Below are positions 49,501-57,819 of a stretch of 64,000 bases of DNA, piece by piece. Numbering within the stretch: position 1 is the stretch's first letter; every line of letters begins with the position of its first letter. A program made the translations under genes and the position numbers. The DNA lies in assembly GCF_009729555.1 (NCBI RefSeq), contig NZ_WODC01000008.1, forward strand, positions 121,117-185,116. Reading direction: 5' to 3'. The notes under the pieces are model-generated. The model did not search any database. It was not told the DNA's origin and saw only the letters and a program-made list of their open reading frames with translations. This DNA is from Pseudodesulfovibrio alkaliphilus. GTDB lineage: Bacteria > Desulfobacterota > Desulfovibrionia > Desulfovibrionales > Desulfovibrionaceae.

Positions 49501-50278
49501 GGTCTACCAGTCCGCCTTTGGCAAGGGATGGGAGACCGCCATTGCCGAGCGCACCGAGGCTTCGCCGCTGACCACGCTGGAAGATGTGGATCTCGCCGCA
49601 GAGCGCGAGGCGCTTCAGGCCCGGCTGCATCGTCAGCCCACCGAGGAAGAGTTCATCATGTATCTCAACCATCCGGGTGACGCCATCAACACCATCGAGT
49701 TCTGCGAGAAGTACGGCAACGTCAACAACCTGCCCGTGGATGTCTGGTTCGAGGGGCTGGAAAAAGGGGTGGTGCTCAACTTCCAGGGCAACTGCCGCAA
49801 GCCGCATATCATGCGCATCCTCGACATCTCCGAGCCTGACGAGAACGGCATGGCCGTGGTTCGCTATGTGCTCGACTCGGAGATCATGAGCCATCAGGTC
49901 CGGGTGACAGAGCCCGAGGTGGGCGGCAAGGAACGCAGCGAGATGGCCGATCCCTCCAACATCTACCATGTTGGTTCGCCTAGCAACGGCGACCTCTGGG
50001 TGACACATGTGCGGCCCGGTGACAGGGTCAGGGTGGGCGAGGAACTTTTCAACATCTCCATCATGAAGCAGGAGAAGTCCGTGCTTGCGCCCATAGACGG
50101 CGTGGTCCGTCGGGTCATCAAGTCCGCCAACTACACCGAGGACCGAAAAATGGTTCCTGTGGTCGAAGGCGAGTTGCTTGTGGTGCTCGGCCCATCGGCC
50201 GGAGTATGCCCCACATGCAAGTTCGAGGTTCCCGGCGAGGAGTGCAATTTCTGCCCCAACTGCGGACAGAAGATGTAG
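46577..50278 (+). CDS. pyc: Pyruvate carboxylase with C-terminal zinc ribbon
   Basis: About 1233 residues. Order: biotin carboxylase (1-470; GGGGGRGIYEVY, EVNTRLQVEH), carboxyltransferase TIM barrel (about 540-1000; DTTTRDITQSNSGN, IHSHRHYTDGLFVPTMGAAAEAGAHIVDVAVG), then a biotinyl domain with acceptor Lys1164 in SIMKQEKS (usually MKM). The last 30 residues are a four-cysteine zinc ribbon (CPTC...CPNC), absent from classical pyruvate carboxylase. It makes oxaloacetate from pyruvate, bicarbonate and ATP. The ATG at 46577 is 13 bases after AAGGAG; a GTG at 46568 is an alternative start. BirA is encoded just before and PEP synthase just after. Confidence 0.92.
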   Translation: MKPKTFEEVLEEVKGKRILVANRGIPARRICRSITEMFNAKAIMTATDVDKTSPATSGANELLMLGADPRAYLDLDRIIREAKASGVVAIHPGWGFGAEDDSFPAKCEKAGLIFIGPRQEPMRILGNKVAVRKLAIEQGVPVVPGSDGAVSIPEAREIAHKIGFPVMLKAEGGGGGRGIYEVYRDEELENAFSKASALAQASFGNPRLYVEKLLTSVRHIEIQVIADHYGNIFCFDERDCSVQRNHQKLVEITPSPWPKYSEALREKLKEYSRRLVAAVGYYSLATVEFLVAADGEPFLIEVNTRLQVEHGITECRYGIDLVEEQIAIAFGSKLRFSEETNKPYQWAFQCRINCENPQKNFEPNSGRITRYVSPGGQGIRIDSCVGDGYRFPSNYDSAAALLIAYGNSWNKVVALMSRALREYMISGVKTTVPFHRKIVEHPKFIEADYDTNFVRHNYAELMDYSDREPDSLRLTRLVAEISALGYNKYVRLGEYRGRDDKRVGRFELADPPEVATWFEPHITRGMDRDTILDTLRTDREAGIVHMTDTTTRDITQSNSGNRFRLAEDRIIGPTLDKCGFFSLENGGGAHFHVAMLANMTYPFAEAAEWNRFAPHTLKQILIRSTNVLGYKPQPKNVMRLTGEMINEHYDVIRCFDFLNHIENMRPFAEVALASTKNIFEPALSLSWAKGFDVDRYVRVTDEIIAMCADVAGVSAKKAERMIILGLKDMAGVCPPRFMRDLIGAIRAKYPELVIHSHRHYTDGLFVPTMGAAAEAGAHIVDVAVGAAVRWYGQGEVLSTAAYIEDEIGLKTHLDKDMIRSTNFLLKQVMPYYDRYTAPYFQGIDHDVVRHGMPGGATSSSQEGALKQGYIRLLPYMLKFLEGTRKVVRYHDVTPGSQITWNTAFLAVTGAYKRGGEREVRRLLNVLDIVNLCNEADLTDLEREARLDLYRDSNDAFRNLLLGKFGKLPLGFPADWVYQSAFGKGWETAIAERTEASPLTTLEDVDLAAEREALQARLHRQPTEEEFIMYLNHPGDAINTIEFCEKYGNVNNLPVDVWFEGLEKGVVLNFQGNCRKPHIMRILDISEPDENGMAVVRYVLDSEIMSHQVRVTEPEVGGKERSEMADPSNIYHVGSPSNGDLWVTHVRPGDRVRVGEELFNISIMKQEKSVLAPIDGVVRRVIKSANYTEDRKMVPVVEGELLVVLGPSAGVCPTCKFEVPGEECNFCPNCGQKM

Positions 50279-50287
50279 AGAGCGTCT

Positions 50288-50306
50288 CCCCTGCGGGAAG
50301 CAGGGG
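50288..50306 (+). terminator. Hairpin after pyruvate carboxylase
   Basis: CCCCTGC (50288-50294) pairs with GCAGGGG (50300-50306) with a short loop. No T-run follows, so it may be a weak terminator or an mRNA end stabiliser before the PEP synthase gene. Confidence 0.4.
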
Positions 50307-50510
50307 GGCTGTGCGGCAAGATGATAAATGCGGCCCGTTTCAGCCCTGTATCATTGACGGGGTGGGGGATTACCCTGTAAGCGGGTAGTCCAGGACAAAA
50401 TCGGGATTGCTCTTTGATTGTTCACTAATCATCAGCAGGGAGCCGTGGGCCTCGGATCGGGGGGAATTGGGATTTCGTCCCGAACCGCACGGACTTTCCA
50501 GGAGGAAGAA

Positions 50511-53500
50511 ATGGCCAAGACCCAGAAAAAGCCCGCCCAGAAGGCTGAAAACGCCAAGGCCGCCAATACGGGGGCAAACACTGAGAGTCTCAAAGAGAAG
50601 TTGGTTCTCAACGGTGCCGAGATCACACAGATTGGCGAAGAGGCCGAGCTTCTCGTCGGCGGCAAGAACTACAACACCGCCATAATCAGTCAGGTCCAGG
50701 GCATCAGGGCTCCGGAGTTCCGGGCCATTTCCTCGCACGCTTTCCATATCATCCTTGACGAAACCAAGGTCAACGCGGCCGTGGTGCGCTCCACCGTGGA
50801 CAAGGAATACAACCAGGTGGACTGGCACTCGGACGAGGTCAACCAGGATTCTGAATTCCTTCAGAAATTCGTTCGTCGCGTGGGTCGCAAGATCCGCGAG
50901 CAGTCTGCCAAACAATCCGGCACACCCATCAAGCTGCGCACCTTCATCAACAACGTGGTCGAGGGTTTTGCCACTTCGCCGGAAGGCATCGATCAGCTGC
51001 GCAAGCGTTCTGTGCTGGTCCAGTCCGCCATTTTGTCCGTCGAGGTGCCTGAGGCCATCGGCGGCGAGGTCAAGGACGCCTACCAGTCCATCTGCAAGGA
51101 GGCGGGCATGGACGATGTGCCCGTGGCCGTGCGCTCTTCGGCCGCAGGCGAAGACAGCCGCAAAAAGGCGTTTGCCGGGCTTCAGGATACCTACCTGAAC
51201 ATCGTCGGAGCCGACGAGTGCCTCGAAGCCTATCATTGGGACTGTGCCTCTGCCTACAACCTGCGTTCCATGACCTACCGCCGCGAGGCGATCCTCGACG
51301 CCATCACCAAGGCCGAGGAGACCGGCAACGATTCCATTGCCGAGACCGCCAAAAAGGAATGGGCCATCGAACACACTTCCCTTTCGGTCTGCATCATGCG
51401 CATGATCAACCCGGTCATCTCGGGTACGGCCTTCAGCGCCGACACTGCCACCGGCTGCCGGGGTACGGACCGCAACGACCTTGTCTCCATCGATGCCAGT
51501 TATGGCCTGGGAGAGGCCGTGGTGGGTGGCATGGTCACCCCGGACAAGTTCTACGTCTTCCAGCGCGACGGCAATCGTGAAGTGGTCATTCGCTACATGG
51601 GCTGCAAGGAAAAGAAGATTGTCTACAAGGAAGACGGCAGTGGCACCCATGTGGTGAAAGTGCCGGACAACGAGGTTACGCGCTGGGCGCTTTCCATCGC
51701 CCAGGCCGAGATGGTGGCTCATGGCGTTCGTGCCATTTCCAAAGCCTACGGTGACATGATTATGGACACCGAGTTCTGCATCGACAAGACCGACAGGCTC
51801 TGGTTCGTGCAGGCGCGTCCGGAAACCCGCTGGAACGAGGAGCTGGAACAGCACCCGGACACCATTTTCATGCGTCGCCTTGAGGTGGACAAGAAGGCCA
51901 TTGATTCGGCCGAGGTCATCCTTGAAGGCAACGGCGCATCGCGGGGAGCAGGGCAGGGCACGGTCAAATATCTGCGTTCGGCCTTGGAATTGAACAAGAT
52001 CAACAAGGGCGATATCCTGGCAGCCGAACGGACGGACCCGGACATGGTTCCGGGCATGCGTATCGCCTCGGCCATCCTGGCCGACGTGGGCGGCGACACC
52101 AGCCATGCGGCCATCACCTCGCGTGAGCTGGGCATTCCGGCCGTCATCGGCATCCAGCGGCTTGAGGCTCTGCGCTCCCTTGACGGCCAGCAGATCACGG
52201 TGGACGGCTCGGGCGGCAAGGTCTATCGCGGCGAACTTCCCCTGGTGCAGGTGGGCGGCGAGATCAATCTTGCCGAGCTGCCAGCCACCAAGACCAAAGT
52301 GGGCCTCATCCTGGCCGACGTGGGGCAGGCCCTTTTTCTTTCCCGCTTGCGCACCGTGCCCGATTTCGAGATCGGTCTGCTGCGCGCCGAGTTCATGCTC
52401 GGCAACATCGGTGTCCATCCCATGGCCCTTGAAGCCTATGACAAGGATACCCTCAACGATTTGGTCGAGGAAAAGATCCAGCAGATGGACAGCCATCTGA
52501 CCAAGGCGATGAAGGATCAGCTCGCCGCCGGGCTGATTCGGATGCCACTGAAGCTGCGCGAGTACGTCGGGTTGATTACCGGCCTTTCCGGCAGGATGGA
52601 TTCCCTGGCCGAGCAGGAAGGTGCGCGCAGCACCGACGAGGTGCTGGCCATGCACCGCAAGCTGCGCGAGATGGACCACAAGCTCGACGAACACATCTCC
52701 TATGCCACCGACCGTCTGGACGTGCTCAAGACCTCCATTGACCTGGAGGCCCATGTGGCGGTCATCCTCGGCTACCATGACATGCTCGAACCCATGCCCG
52801 AGCCGCGCAGCGAGGCGTGGAAAACCCGCCAGGAACACGAGCAGATTGTGGCCGAGTATGTCAAACGACTCAAGGATAATCCCGAGATCGTGGCCTATCT
52901 CGATCAGGTGACGGCCCTTCGCGAGGAGGTAGCCCTCAAGATGGGGCTCAAGTCCGAGATGGACGAGGTGGCCACGCTGCCCGAGCGCATCCGCAATCTG
53001 CTTGAGGCCCGCGGTTACACCTCGGGCAAGGAAAACTACATTCAGACCCTGGCCCAGGGGCTGGCCCTCTTTGCCATGGCCTTTTACGGCAGCACCATCG
53101 TCTACCGTACCACGGACTTCAAGTCCAACGAGTATCGCAACTTGCTGGGCGGCCTGCTCTTTGAGGCGCACGAGGACAACCCCATGATCGGCTACCGGGG
53201 CGTGTCGCGCAACATCCACGACTGGGAGCTGGAGGCCTTCAAATTGGCTCGGGGCATCTACGGTGGCAAGAATCTGAGCATCATGTTCCCCTTCGTGCGT
53301 ACGCTGGAAGAGGCCAGGAGCATGAAGCGCTATCTCAAGCAGGTCCACAACCTGGAATCCGGCCGTGACAATCTCAAGGTCATCCTCATGGCCGAGATTC
53401 CGAGCAACGCCATCTTGTGCAAGGAGTTCCTGCAGGAAGTGGACGGTTTCTCCATCGGTTCCAACGACATGACTCAGATGGTGCTGGCCACTGACCGTGA

Positions 53501-54101
53501 CAACGCGAGCCTTCAGCACATCTACGACGAGGAGGATCCGGCAGTGGTCTGGGCCATTCTCGCGGCCATTTTCGCCGGCCAGAAGGCGGGGAAAAAGGTG
53601 GGCTTCTGCGGCCAGGGCGTGAGCAACAGTGTCATCTTGCGCGGACTTGTGACTGTGGCCGGCATCGTGTCCGCCTCTGTGGTGCCCGACACCTATCGGC
53701 AGACCAAGTTCGATATGGCCGCTGTCGAGGCCGAAAACATCAAGACCCGTGATCTGGGCAAATGGCTCAAGCAGCAGCACATGGATCGGTTGCGCAAACT
53801 GCTTGAAGCCAACAGCTACGGACACATTCTCAAGAAGTACAAGTCCCCCGAGGACTTCATGGAGTGGTACGAGGGCGAGCTGGATCGTTTCAGCGAGCAG
53901 CTTCGCGAGCACATGGAGACGCCCAAGGAGGAGTTTTATCGTCAGGAAATGGAGCAGTTCCGCAGCATGTTCCATAAGCCCGTCATCTATGCCAGCTGGG
54001 ATTGGCATCATACCGTGGAGGATGCCATGCGCCACGCTGGCTTCGTCTCCTTTGAAGAGCAGGAAGAAGCCCTGGAGGTACAGCGGGCCAAGAGCTGGTA
54101 A
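50511..54101 (+). CDS. ppsA: Phosphoenolpyruvate synthase (pyruvate,water dikinase), enlarged form
   Basis: 1196 residues, against about 790 in E. coli. A Lys/Ala-rich N-terminus precedes the ATP-binding domain (about 90-440; VAVRSSAAGEDS, SYGLGEAVVGG). The phospho-histidine is His532 in GGDTSHAAITSRELGIPAV. The PEP-binding barrel starts at GLLRAEFML (about 620), and GFCGQGVSNS holds catalytic Cys1033. Between GVHPMAL (about 635) and DFKSNEY (869) lies a roughly 230-residue, mostly helical stretch where E. coli has about 60, and a 100-residue helical C-terminal extension follows the barrel. AGGAGGAAG precedes ATG 50511. Direction (PEP synthesis or pyruvate formation) is not decided by sequence. 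Confidence 0.92.
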   Translation: MAKTQKKPAQKAENAKAANTGANTESLKEKLVLNGAEITQIGEEAELLVGGKNYNTAIISQVQGIRAPEFRAISSHAFHIILDETKVNAAVVRSTVDKEYNQVDWHSDEVNQDSEFLQKFVRRVGRKIREQSAKQSGTPIKLRTFINNVVEGFATSPEGIDQLRKRSVLVQSAILSVEVPEAIGGEVKDAYQSICKEAGMDDVPVAVRSSAAGEDSRKKAFAGLQDTYLNIVGADECLEAYHWDCASAYNLRSMTYRREAILDAITKAEETGNDSIAETAKKEWAIEHTSLSVCIMRMINPVISGTAFSADTATGCRGTDRNDLVSIDASYGLGEAVVGGMVTPDKFYVFQRDGNREVVIRYMGCKEKKIVYKEDGSGTHVVKVPDNEVTRWALSIAQAEMVAHGVRAISKAYGDMIMDTEFCIDKTDRLWFVQARPETRWNEELEQHPDTIFMRRLEVDKKAIDSAEVILEGNGASRGAGQGTVKYLRSALELNKINKGDILAAERTDPDMVPGMRIASAILADVGGDTSHAAITSRELGIPAVIGIQRLEALRSLDGQQITVDGSGGKVYRGELPLVQVGGEINLAELPATKTKVGLILADVGQALFLSRLRTVPDFEIGLLRAEFMLGNIGVHPMALEAYDKDTLNDLVEEKIQQMDSHLTKAMKDQLAAGLIRMPLKLREYVGLITGLSGRMDSLAEQEGARSTDEVLAMHRKLREMDHKLDEHISYATDRLDVLKTSIDLEAHVAVILGYHDMLEPMPEPRSEAWKTRQEHEQIVAEYVKRLKDNPEIVAYLDQVTALREEVALKMGLKSEMDEVATLPERIRNLLEARGYTSGKENYIQTLAQGLALFAMAFYGSTIVYRTTDFKSNEYRNLLGGLLFEAHEDNPMIGYRGVSRNIHDWELEAFKLARGIYGGKNLSIMFPFVRTLEEARSMKRYLKQVHNLESGRDNLKVILMAEIPSNAILCKEFLQEVDGFSIGSNDMTQMVLATDRDNASLQHIYDEEDPAVVWAILAAIFAGQKAGKKVGFCGQGVSNSVILRGLVTVAGIVSASVVPDTYRQTKFDMAAVEAENIKTRDLGKWLKQQHMDRLRKLLEANSYGHILKKYKSPEDFMEWYEGELDRFSEQLREHMETPKEEFYRQEMEQFRSMFHKPVIYASWDWHHTVEDAMRHAGFVSFEEQEEALEVQRAKSW

Positions 54102-54122
54102 CAGCTCGGCAATAGAAAGCAA

Positions 54123-54155
54123 AAGCCCCCGTCACCATGTGGCGGGGGCTTCTTT
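54123..54155. terminator. Bidirectional terminator between ppsA and the azoreductase gene
   Basis: AAGCCCCCGTCAC (54123-54135) pairs with GTGGCGGGGGCTT (54139-54151), a 13-bp stem with one G-U pair. CTTTG follows on the plus strand and TTTTGC on the minus strand. Confidence 0.88.
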
Positions 54156-54172
54156 GTCTTTGGGCGTCTGGC

Positions 54173-54787
54173 TCAGAAGGTCCGGGCGATCTCAAGGGCC
54201 TTTTCGATGGCCCGGGCTTTGGAGGCGTCGCGAAGTTCGTCCCCGGCCAGAGTGGGCTGCACAGCCACGCTTTTCACGTTGGTGATGCCTATGAAGCCGA
54301 GGTAGAAGGTCATGTAGTCTTCCTGGAAATTGTAGGGCGAGCCCTCGGGGTAGTCGCCGCCCCGGGCGTAGGCGATGAAGGCAGGGGCGTTGACCAACCC
54401 CTTGTAGCCACCGCCCTCGGGTACGAAGGTATAGGTGGGCTGGGCCACGATGTCCATGTAGTGCTTGAGCCGGTAGGGCAGGGAGAAGTTCCACATGGGG
54501 ATGGCGAAGACATACTTGTCTGCGCTCTTGAAGTCGGCGATGACCGTCTCCACCGAGTTCCACGCCTTTTTGTCCGCTTCGGAGAAGGGACGGCCGTGCA
54601 TGATGTTGTACTTGCCCGTCAATGTCGGCCCGTCCAGAGGGGGCAGATCCATGGCAAAGAGATCGCGCACCAATATTTCTACTCCTGGATCAGCGGTGCG
54701 GCACGCCTTGATGAAGCGGTCGGCCACGGCAATGGAATGGGAGCGTGCGTCCCTGGGGGATGCCTTGATGTACATGATTTTGGTCAC
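54173..54787 (-). CDS. FMN-dependent NADH-azoreductase / flavodoxin-fold quinone reductase
   Basis: 204 residues of the AzoR family: IMYIKASPRDARSHS phosphate loop, FAIPMWNFSLPYRLKHYMD (FMN and dimer contacts), and YARGGDYPEG. It reduces quinones and azo dyes with NAD(P)H via FMN, usually for protection from electrophiles. The start is GTG at 54787 with AAGGAG nine bases before. It lies 24 bases after a small unknown gene on the same strand. Confidence 0.9.
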   Translation of the reverse strand: MTKIMYIKASPRDARSHSIAVADRFIKACRTADPGVEILVRDLFAMDLPPLDGPTLTGKYNIMHGRPFSEADKKAWNSVETVIADFKSADKYVFAIPMWNFSLPYRLKHYMDIVAQPTYTFVPEGGGYKGLVNAPAFIAYARGGDYPEGSPYNFQEDYMTFYLGFIGITNVKSVAVQPTLAGDELRDASKARAIEKALEIARTF

Positions 54788-54811
54788 AGGGAAATCTCCT
54801 TGGGTAGGGTG

Positions 54812-55102
54812 TCAGACAGTCAGGTCTGCCACGGCGCCGCGGCCACTCATGATGGTGTTGTTGACCGCTTGCGCTGTGTCGGGGTCGGTGCCGGTGGAGC
54901 CGAAATCCGTCCCTGAGCCGAAGAATTCGCTGGTGCGAGAAGCCACCTCTGCCCCGGCTATCGCCTGCTCGGAAGTGTCCGGCCCGATGCGATTTGCTGC
55001 GGACAGAACGGTGCTTGTGGATTCCTTGACTGTCTCTGCGCCGCGCATCAGGTTTTCAGTCAGCGCGGACACGGACTCGGTGGAAATGCTCATGCCGGAC
55101 AT
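54812..55102 (-). CDS. Small Ser/Thr/Ala/Gly-rich protein, unknown function
   Basis: 96 residues without cysteine or membrane helix; composition is rich in Ser, Thr, Ala and Gly, with a predicted helix at SVSALTENLMRGAETVKEST. It recalls small motility-associated proteins (YjfB type) by size and place next to flaG, but no sequence match is claimed. GGAGG lies seven bases before the ATG at 55102. The C-terminal half (FFGSGTDFGSTGTDPD) looks disordered. Confidence 0.6.
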   Translation of the reverse strand: MSGMSISTESVSALTENLMRGAETVKESTSTVLSAANRIGPDTSEQAIAGAEVASRTSEFFGSGTDFGSTGTDPDTAQAVNNTIMSGRGAVADLTV

Positions 55103-55244
55103 GGCGGCCTCCGGTGTTGGGTGTCCTGATGACAATATGCCTGATGCGGACGTGACTGGCAAGCCAATGAGAAAAAGGCAATTCAGGAGCGCCTCTGCCC
55201 GCCAATGGCGGGGAGGGGGCGGAAGGCGTTGTGATCGTCTTGGG

Positions 55245-55616
55245 CTAGAATCGGGTGTCGAGGAAGCCCCGCTCCAGGTTCTCCAGAGATTTGGAAAGCT
55301 TGATCATGTCATCGCTCGGGATTTTGCGAATGGTTTTTCCCTCTCCGTTGACGATCTCGACCTGGATGGTGTCATTTTCTTCAATGATATTGAACTTGAG
55401 CTTGACGTTGTTGGCTTCGAGCGTCTTTTCCATTTCAGCGGCCAGGATGGCCACCTCCTCTCTGGAAAGGGGGGTGTGCTTTTCGTTAATGCCGTTGAGG
55501 GGGTGCGGCGTTTCTTTGCTCCCCGGATCGCGGGCAGGGGACGTGACCGCTGCCCTGGCGGGGGCAACGCCCTCCAAGCGGGGCTCGCGCTCCCTTGATA
55601 TTGCGGAGAAATTCAT
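55245..55616 (-). CDS. flaG: Flagellar protein FlaG
   Basis: 123 residues. A Pro/Ala/Arg-rich, likely disordered N-terminal half precedes the FlaG domain (about 70-120): LKFNIIEENDTIQVEIVNGEGKTIRKIP, in the family order KF...D....V.V.D...G...R.IP. Found with flagellar filament genes; influences filament length. GGAGGGAG lies just upstream of the ATG. Divergent from the FapA-like/motA genes. Confidence 0.9.
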   Translation of the reverse strand: MNFSAISREREPRLEGVAPARAAVTSPARDPGSKETPHPLNGINEKHTPLSREEVAILAAEMEKTLEANNVKLKFNIIEENDTIQVEIVNGEGKTIRKIPSDDMIKLSKSLENLERGFLDTRF

Positions 55617-55735
55617 GGTCTCCCTCCCTGGTGTTGCACGAATACTCCTGGCCTACAGCTTCTGTCTCAACTTCTGTATCGTCATTTTTTTGATAATCTT
55701 TAGGGATCTGGATTTAGGTGGAGCGGGCATAATCA

Positions 55736-55764
55736 TTGACGGCCCAGAAAAATTGAAATACCCT
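55736..55764 (+). promoter_or_regulatory. Putative promoter of the FapA-like/mot operon
   Basis: TTGACG (55736-55741), 17 bases, TACCCT (55759-55764). An overlapping TTGAAA/TAAAAG pair at 55753-55781 is an alternative. Confidence 0.4.
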
Positions 55765-55802
55765 TTGAAGAGTTGTAAAAGTGTGTCAATCTCGTGAGTT
55801 GC

Positions 55803-55821
55803 GGCTCGTTATTTGCGAGCC
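55803..55821 (+). other. Hairpin in the leader of the FapA-like gene
   Basis: GGCTCG (55803-55808) pairs with CGAGCC (55816-55821), followed by ACTCCCTTTTT at 55822-55832. Terminator-like, but located between a putative promoter and the start codon. Confidence 0.4.
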
Positions 55822-55857
55822 ACTCCCTTTTTGTCAATGGGTCCGCCCAGGGTCGCA

Positions 55858-56976
55858 ATGCCGTATTGGCTCAAACATCATTTCAATCCCCATCAGGATC
55901 AGCAAGTCCTCAGACCTGAGCGCCAGGACGACGGCAGCGTCGATCATTATGAGCTGAACTTCGTGCAGAGTGTCGAGGCCGGGGATGTCATCGCTCAGTG
56001 GATGGATCTGGCCGACATGCCCGAAGGGCAGGCAGATCCGCGATTCGTTTTTGATGACAAGGTCTTTCCCGCAGGCAAGGGGACGGGCATCAAGCGAGCC
56101 AGTCCTGACAAGCTTTTTGCGGCGGTGAACGGATACGTGTGCTACCGTGACGGAAAGATCGTGGTCCTCGACACCCTGACCTTGCCTTCCGAAGTGGATT
56201 TTCGCACCGGAAACATCAACTTTATCGGTAACGTGATCATCGGAGGTTCTGCGCGGGGCGGGTTTGTGGTCCGGGGACGCGATGTCACCATACAGGGCCA
56301 GGTCGAAGGAGCCCGGGTGGAGGCCCTGCGCGGCCTTAACTGCCGGGGTGGCGTCAAGGGCGGCAAGACTGCCTTTCTCGAATCCGGGCGGACCATGAAG
56401 CTGGCCTTCTGCGAATATGCCACCATCAAGGCCGGTGAGGATATTCTGGTCAAGGGTGCTCTCATGCACAGCGACGTGTATGCGGGCCGCAGACTGGCTG
56501 TGGGCGGCAGGCTTACCGGCGGCCGCATCCACTGCCACGAGTATGTCTACGTGGGAGAGCAGCTGGGAGGCGGCTTGGACACAGACACCTCGCTGGTGGT
56601 GGGGTATGACCCCGGACTGCTTTTTGCCGACGCTGAATACGACAGGCGCATCGCCGCTCTGCTTGAAGAGATGGCCGCCTGCGAAAAATCCATCAAGCGG
56701 GGAGAAAACCCCCAACAGTGCGGGATACGGCTTGCCTCGGTCAATCGCGAACTCGACCTTCTCAAGACACTCAAGGTCAAGCTTTGGGAGGGCATCCGGG
56801 GGACCGGACAGGTGGACAGGTGCCGGATTCTTGTGCCCGGAGTGGTAAGACCCGGCGTGGAGATCAGTATCGGTTCGGCCTTTCTGAAGGTGGACGACTA
56901 TCTTGAAGACGTGTTCTTTTACCATGAGAACGATGAGGTCAGGATTGGCGCATCGGCTCACAAATTCATGAAATAA
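55858..56976 (+). CDS. FapA-family (DUF342) protein
   Basis: 372 residues. After an N-terminal domain with DKLFAAVNGYVCYRDGKIVVLD comes a right-handed beta-helix of Gly/Val repeats: GNINFIGNVIIGGSARGGFVVRG, then VEGARVEALRGLNCRGGVKGGKTAF. This is the DUF342/FapA pattern, followed by a helical segment (about 255-300). FapA-type proteins are polymerising or scaffold proteins linked to flagella, signalling or the cell surface. AGGG six bases before ATG 55858. It ends eight bases before motA, so it belongs to the motor operon. Precise role unknown. Confidence 0.82.
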   Translation: MPYWLKHHFNPHQDQQVLRPERQDDGSVDHYELNFVQSVEAGDVIAQWMDLADMPEGQADPRFVFDDKVFPAGKGTGIKRASPDKLFAAVNGYVCYRDGKIVVLDTLTLPSEVDFRTGNINFIGNVIIGGSARGGFVVRGRDVTIQGQVEGARVEALRGLNCRGGVKGGKTAFLESGRTMKLAFCEYATIKAGEDILVKGALMHSDVYAGRRLAVGGRLTGGRIHCHEYVYVGEQLGGGLDTDTSLVVGYDPGLLFADAEYDRRIAALLEEMAACEKSIKRGENPQQCGIRLASVNRELDLLKTLKVKLWEGIRGTGQVDRCRILVPGVVRPGVEISIGSAFLKVDDYLEDVFFYHENDEVRIGASAHKFMK

Positions 56977-56984
56977 GAGACGGT

Positions 56985-57737
56985 ATGGACATCGCAACGC
57001 TGATTGGCCTGCTCGGTGCGTTCGGGCTTGTTTTGACCGCCATCTTTATGGGTGGCAATGCTGCAGGATTCATCGATATTCCCTCTGTGGCGGTGGTCAT
57101 CGGCGGGACATTTGCGGTGACCTTTGTCATGTTTCCCTTGAGCGTGGTCATCGGCACCATCAAGGTGGGGTTGAAGACTTTGCTGTTCAAGTCCAACGAC
57201 CCACAGGAGATTATCCGCCTCATTTCCTCCCTGGCAGACACTGCCCGCAAACAGAGCCTCGTGTCCCTGGAGAAGGTGCCCATTGAAGATCCTTTCCTCA
57301 AAAAGGGCGTCATGCTGGTTGTTGACGGGTCGAGCGAGACCCTGGTCCGGTCGGTCATGGAGATTGAGCTTGAGTTCATGAAGCAACGGCACCGGCAGGG
57401 GCAATCCGTGTTCCGGGGCATGGGCACCATGGCCCCGGCCTTTGGCATGATCGGTACCTTGATCGGACTGGTGAACATGCTCTCCAATCTTTCCGATCCT
57501 TCCTCCATCGGCCCGGCCATGGCCGTGGCGCTGCTGACGACCTTTTATGGCGCGGTATTGGCCAACTGCGTGTTCCTGCCCATGGCCACCAAGCTGGAGG
57601 AGCGCTCGGCCGAGGATTGTCTGTTCATGCAGATCATGATCGAAGGTGTGGCCTCGCTTCAGCGGGGGGACCATCCCAGCGTGGTCCGGGAAAAGCTTCA
57701 GGCATTCCTGGCACCCGCCATGCGCGAGCAGACCTGA
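56985..57737 (+). CDS. motA: Flagellar motor stator protein MotA
   Basis: 250 residues with four transmembrane helices: two near the N-terminus (IATLIGLLGAFGLVL and FAVTFVMFPL), a cytoplasmic loop of about 90 residues with conserved charges, and two late helices beginning MGTMAPAFGMIGTLIGLVNML. This is the MotA/PomA pattern. It forms the 5:2 stator with MotB and pushes FliG using ion flow. Eight bases after the FapA-like gene; two motB genes follow. Confidence 0.94.
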   Translation: MDIATLIGLLGAFGLVLTAIFMGGNAAGFIDIPSVAVVIGGTFAVTFVMFPLSVVIGTIKVGLKTLLFKSNDPQEIIRLISSLADTARKQSLVSLEKVPIEDPFLKKGVMLVVDGSSETLVRSVMEIELEFMKQRHRQGQSVFRGMGTMAPAFGMIGTLIGLVNMLSNLSDPSSIGPAMAVALLTTFYGAVLANCVFLPMATKLEERSAEDCLFMQIMIEGVASLQRGDHPSVVREKLQAFLAPAMREQT

Positions 57738-57819
57738 CCGGGCCGATGGACCCGGTGCGGCCAGTGGTCCACAGGTCAAACCCTGATTCATGGCAAGACA
57801 ACAGCGGGCACGGTAGGCA

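Noticed and set aside
50370..54122. A 1250-codon open frame on the minus strand opposite ppsA
   Set aside because: It mirrors the coding pattern of the real gene in GC-rich DNA, is rich in His/Gly/Leu/Val and has no recognisable domain. ppsA on the other strand has all family motifs.
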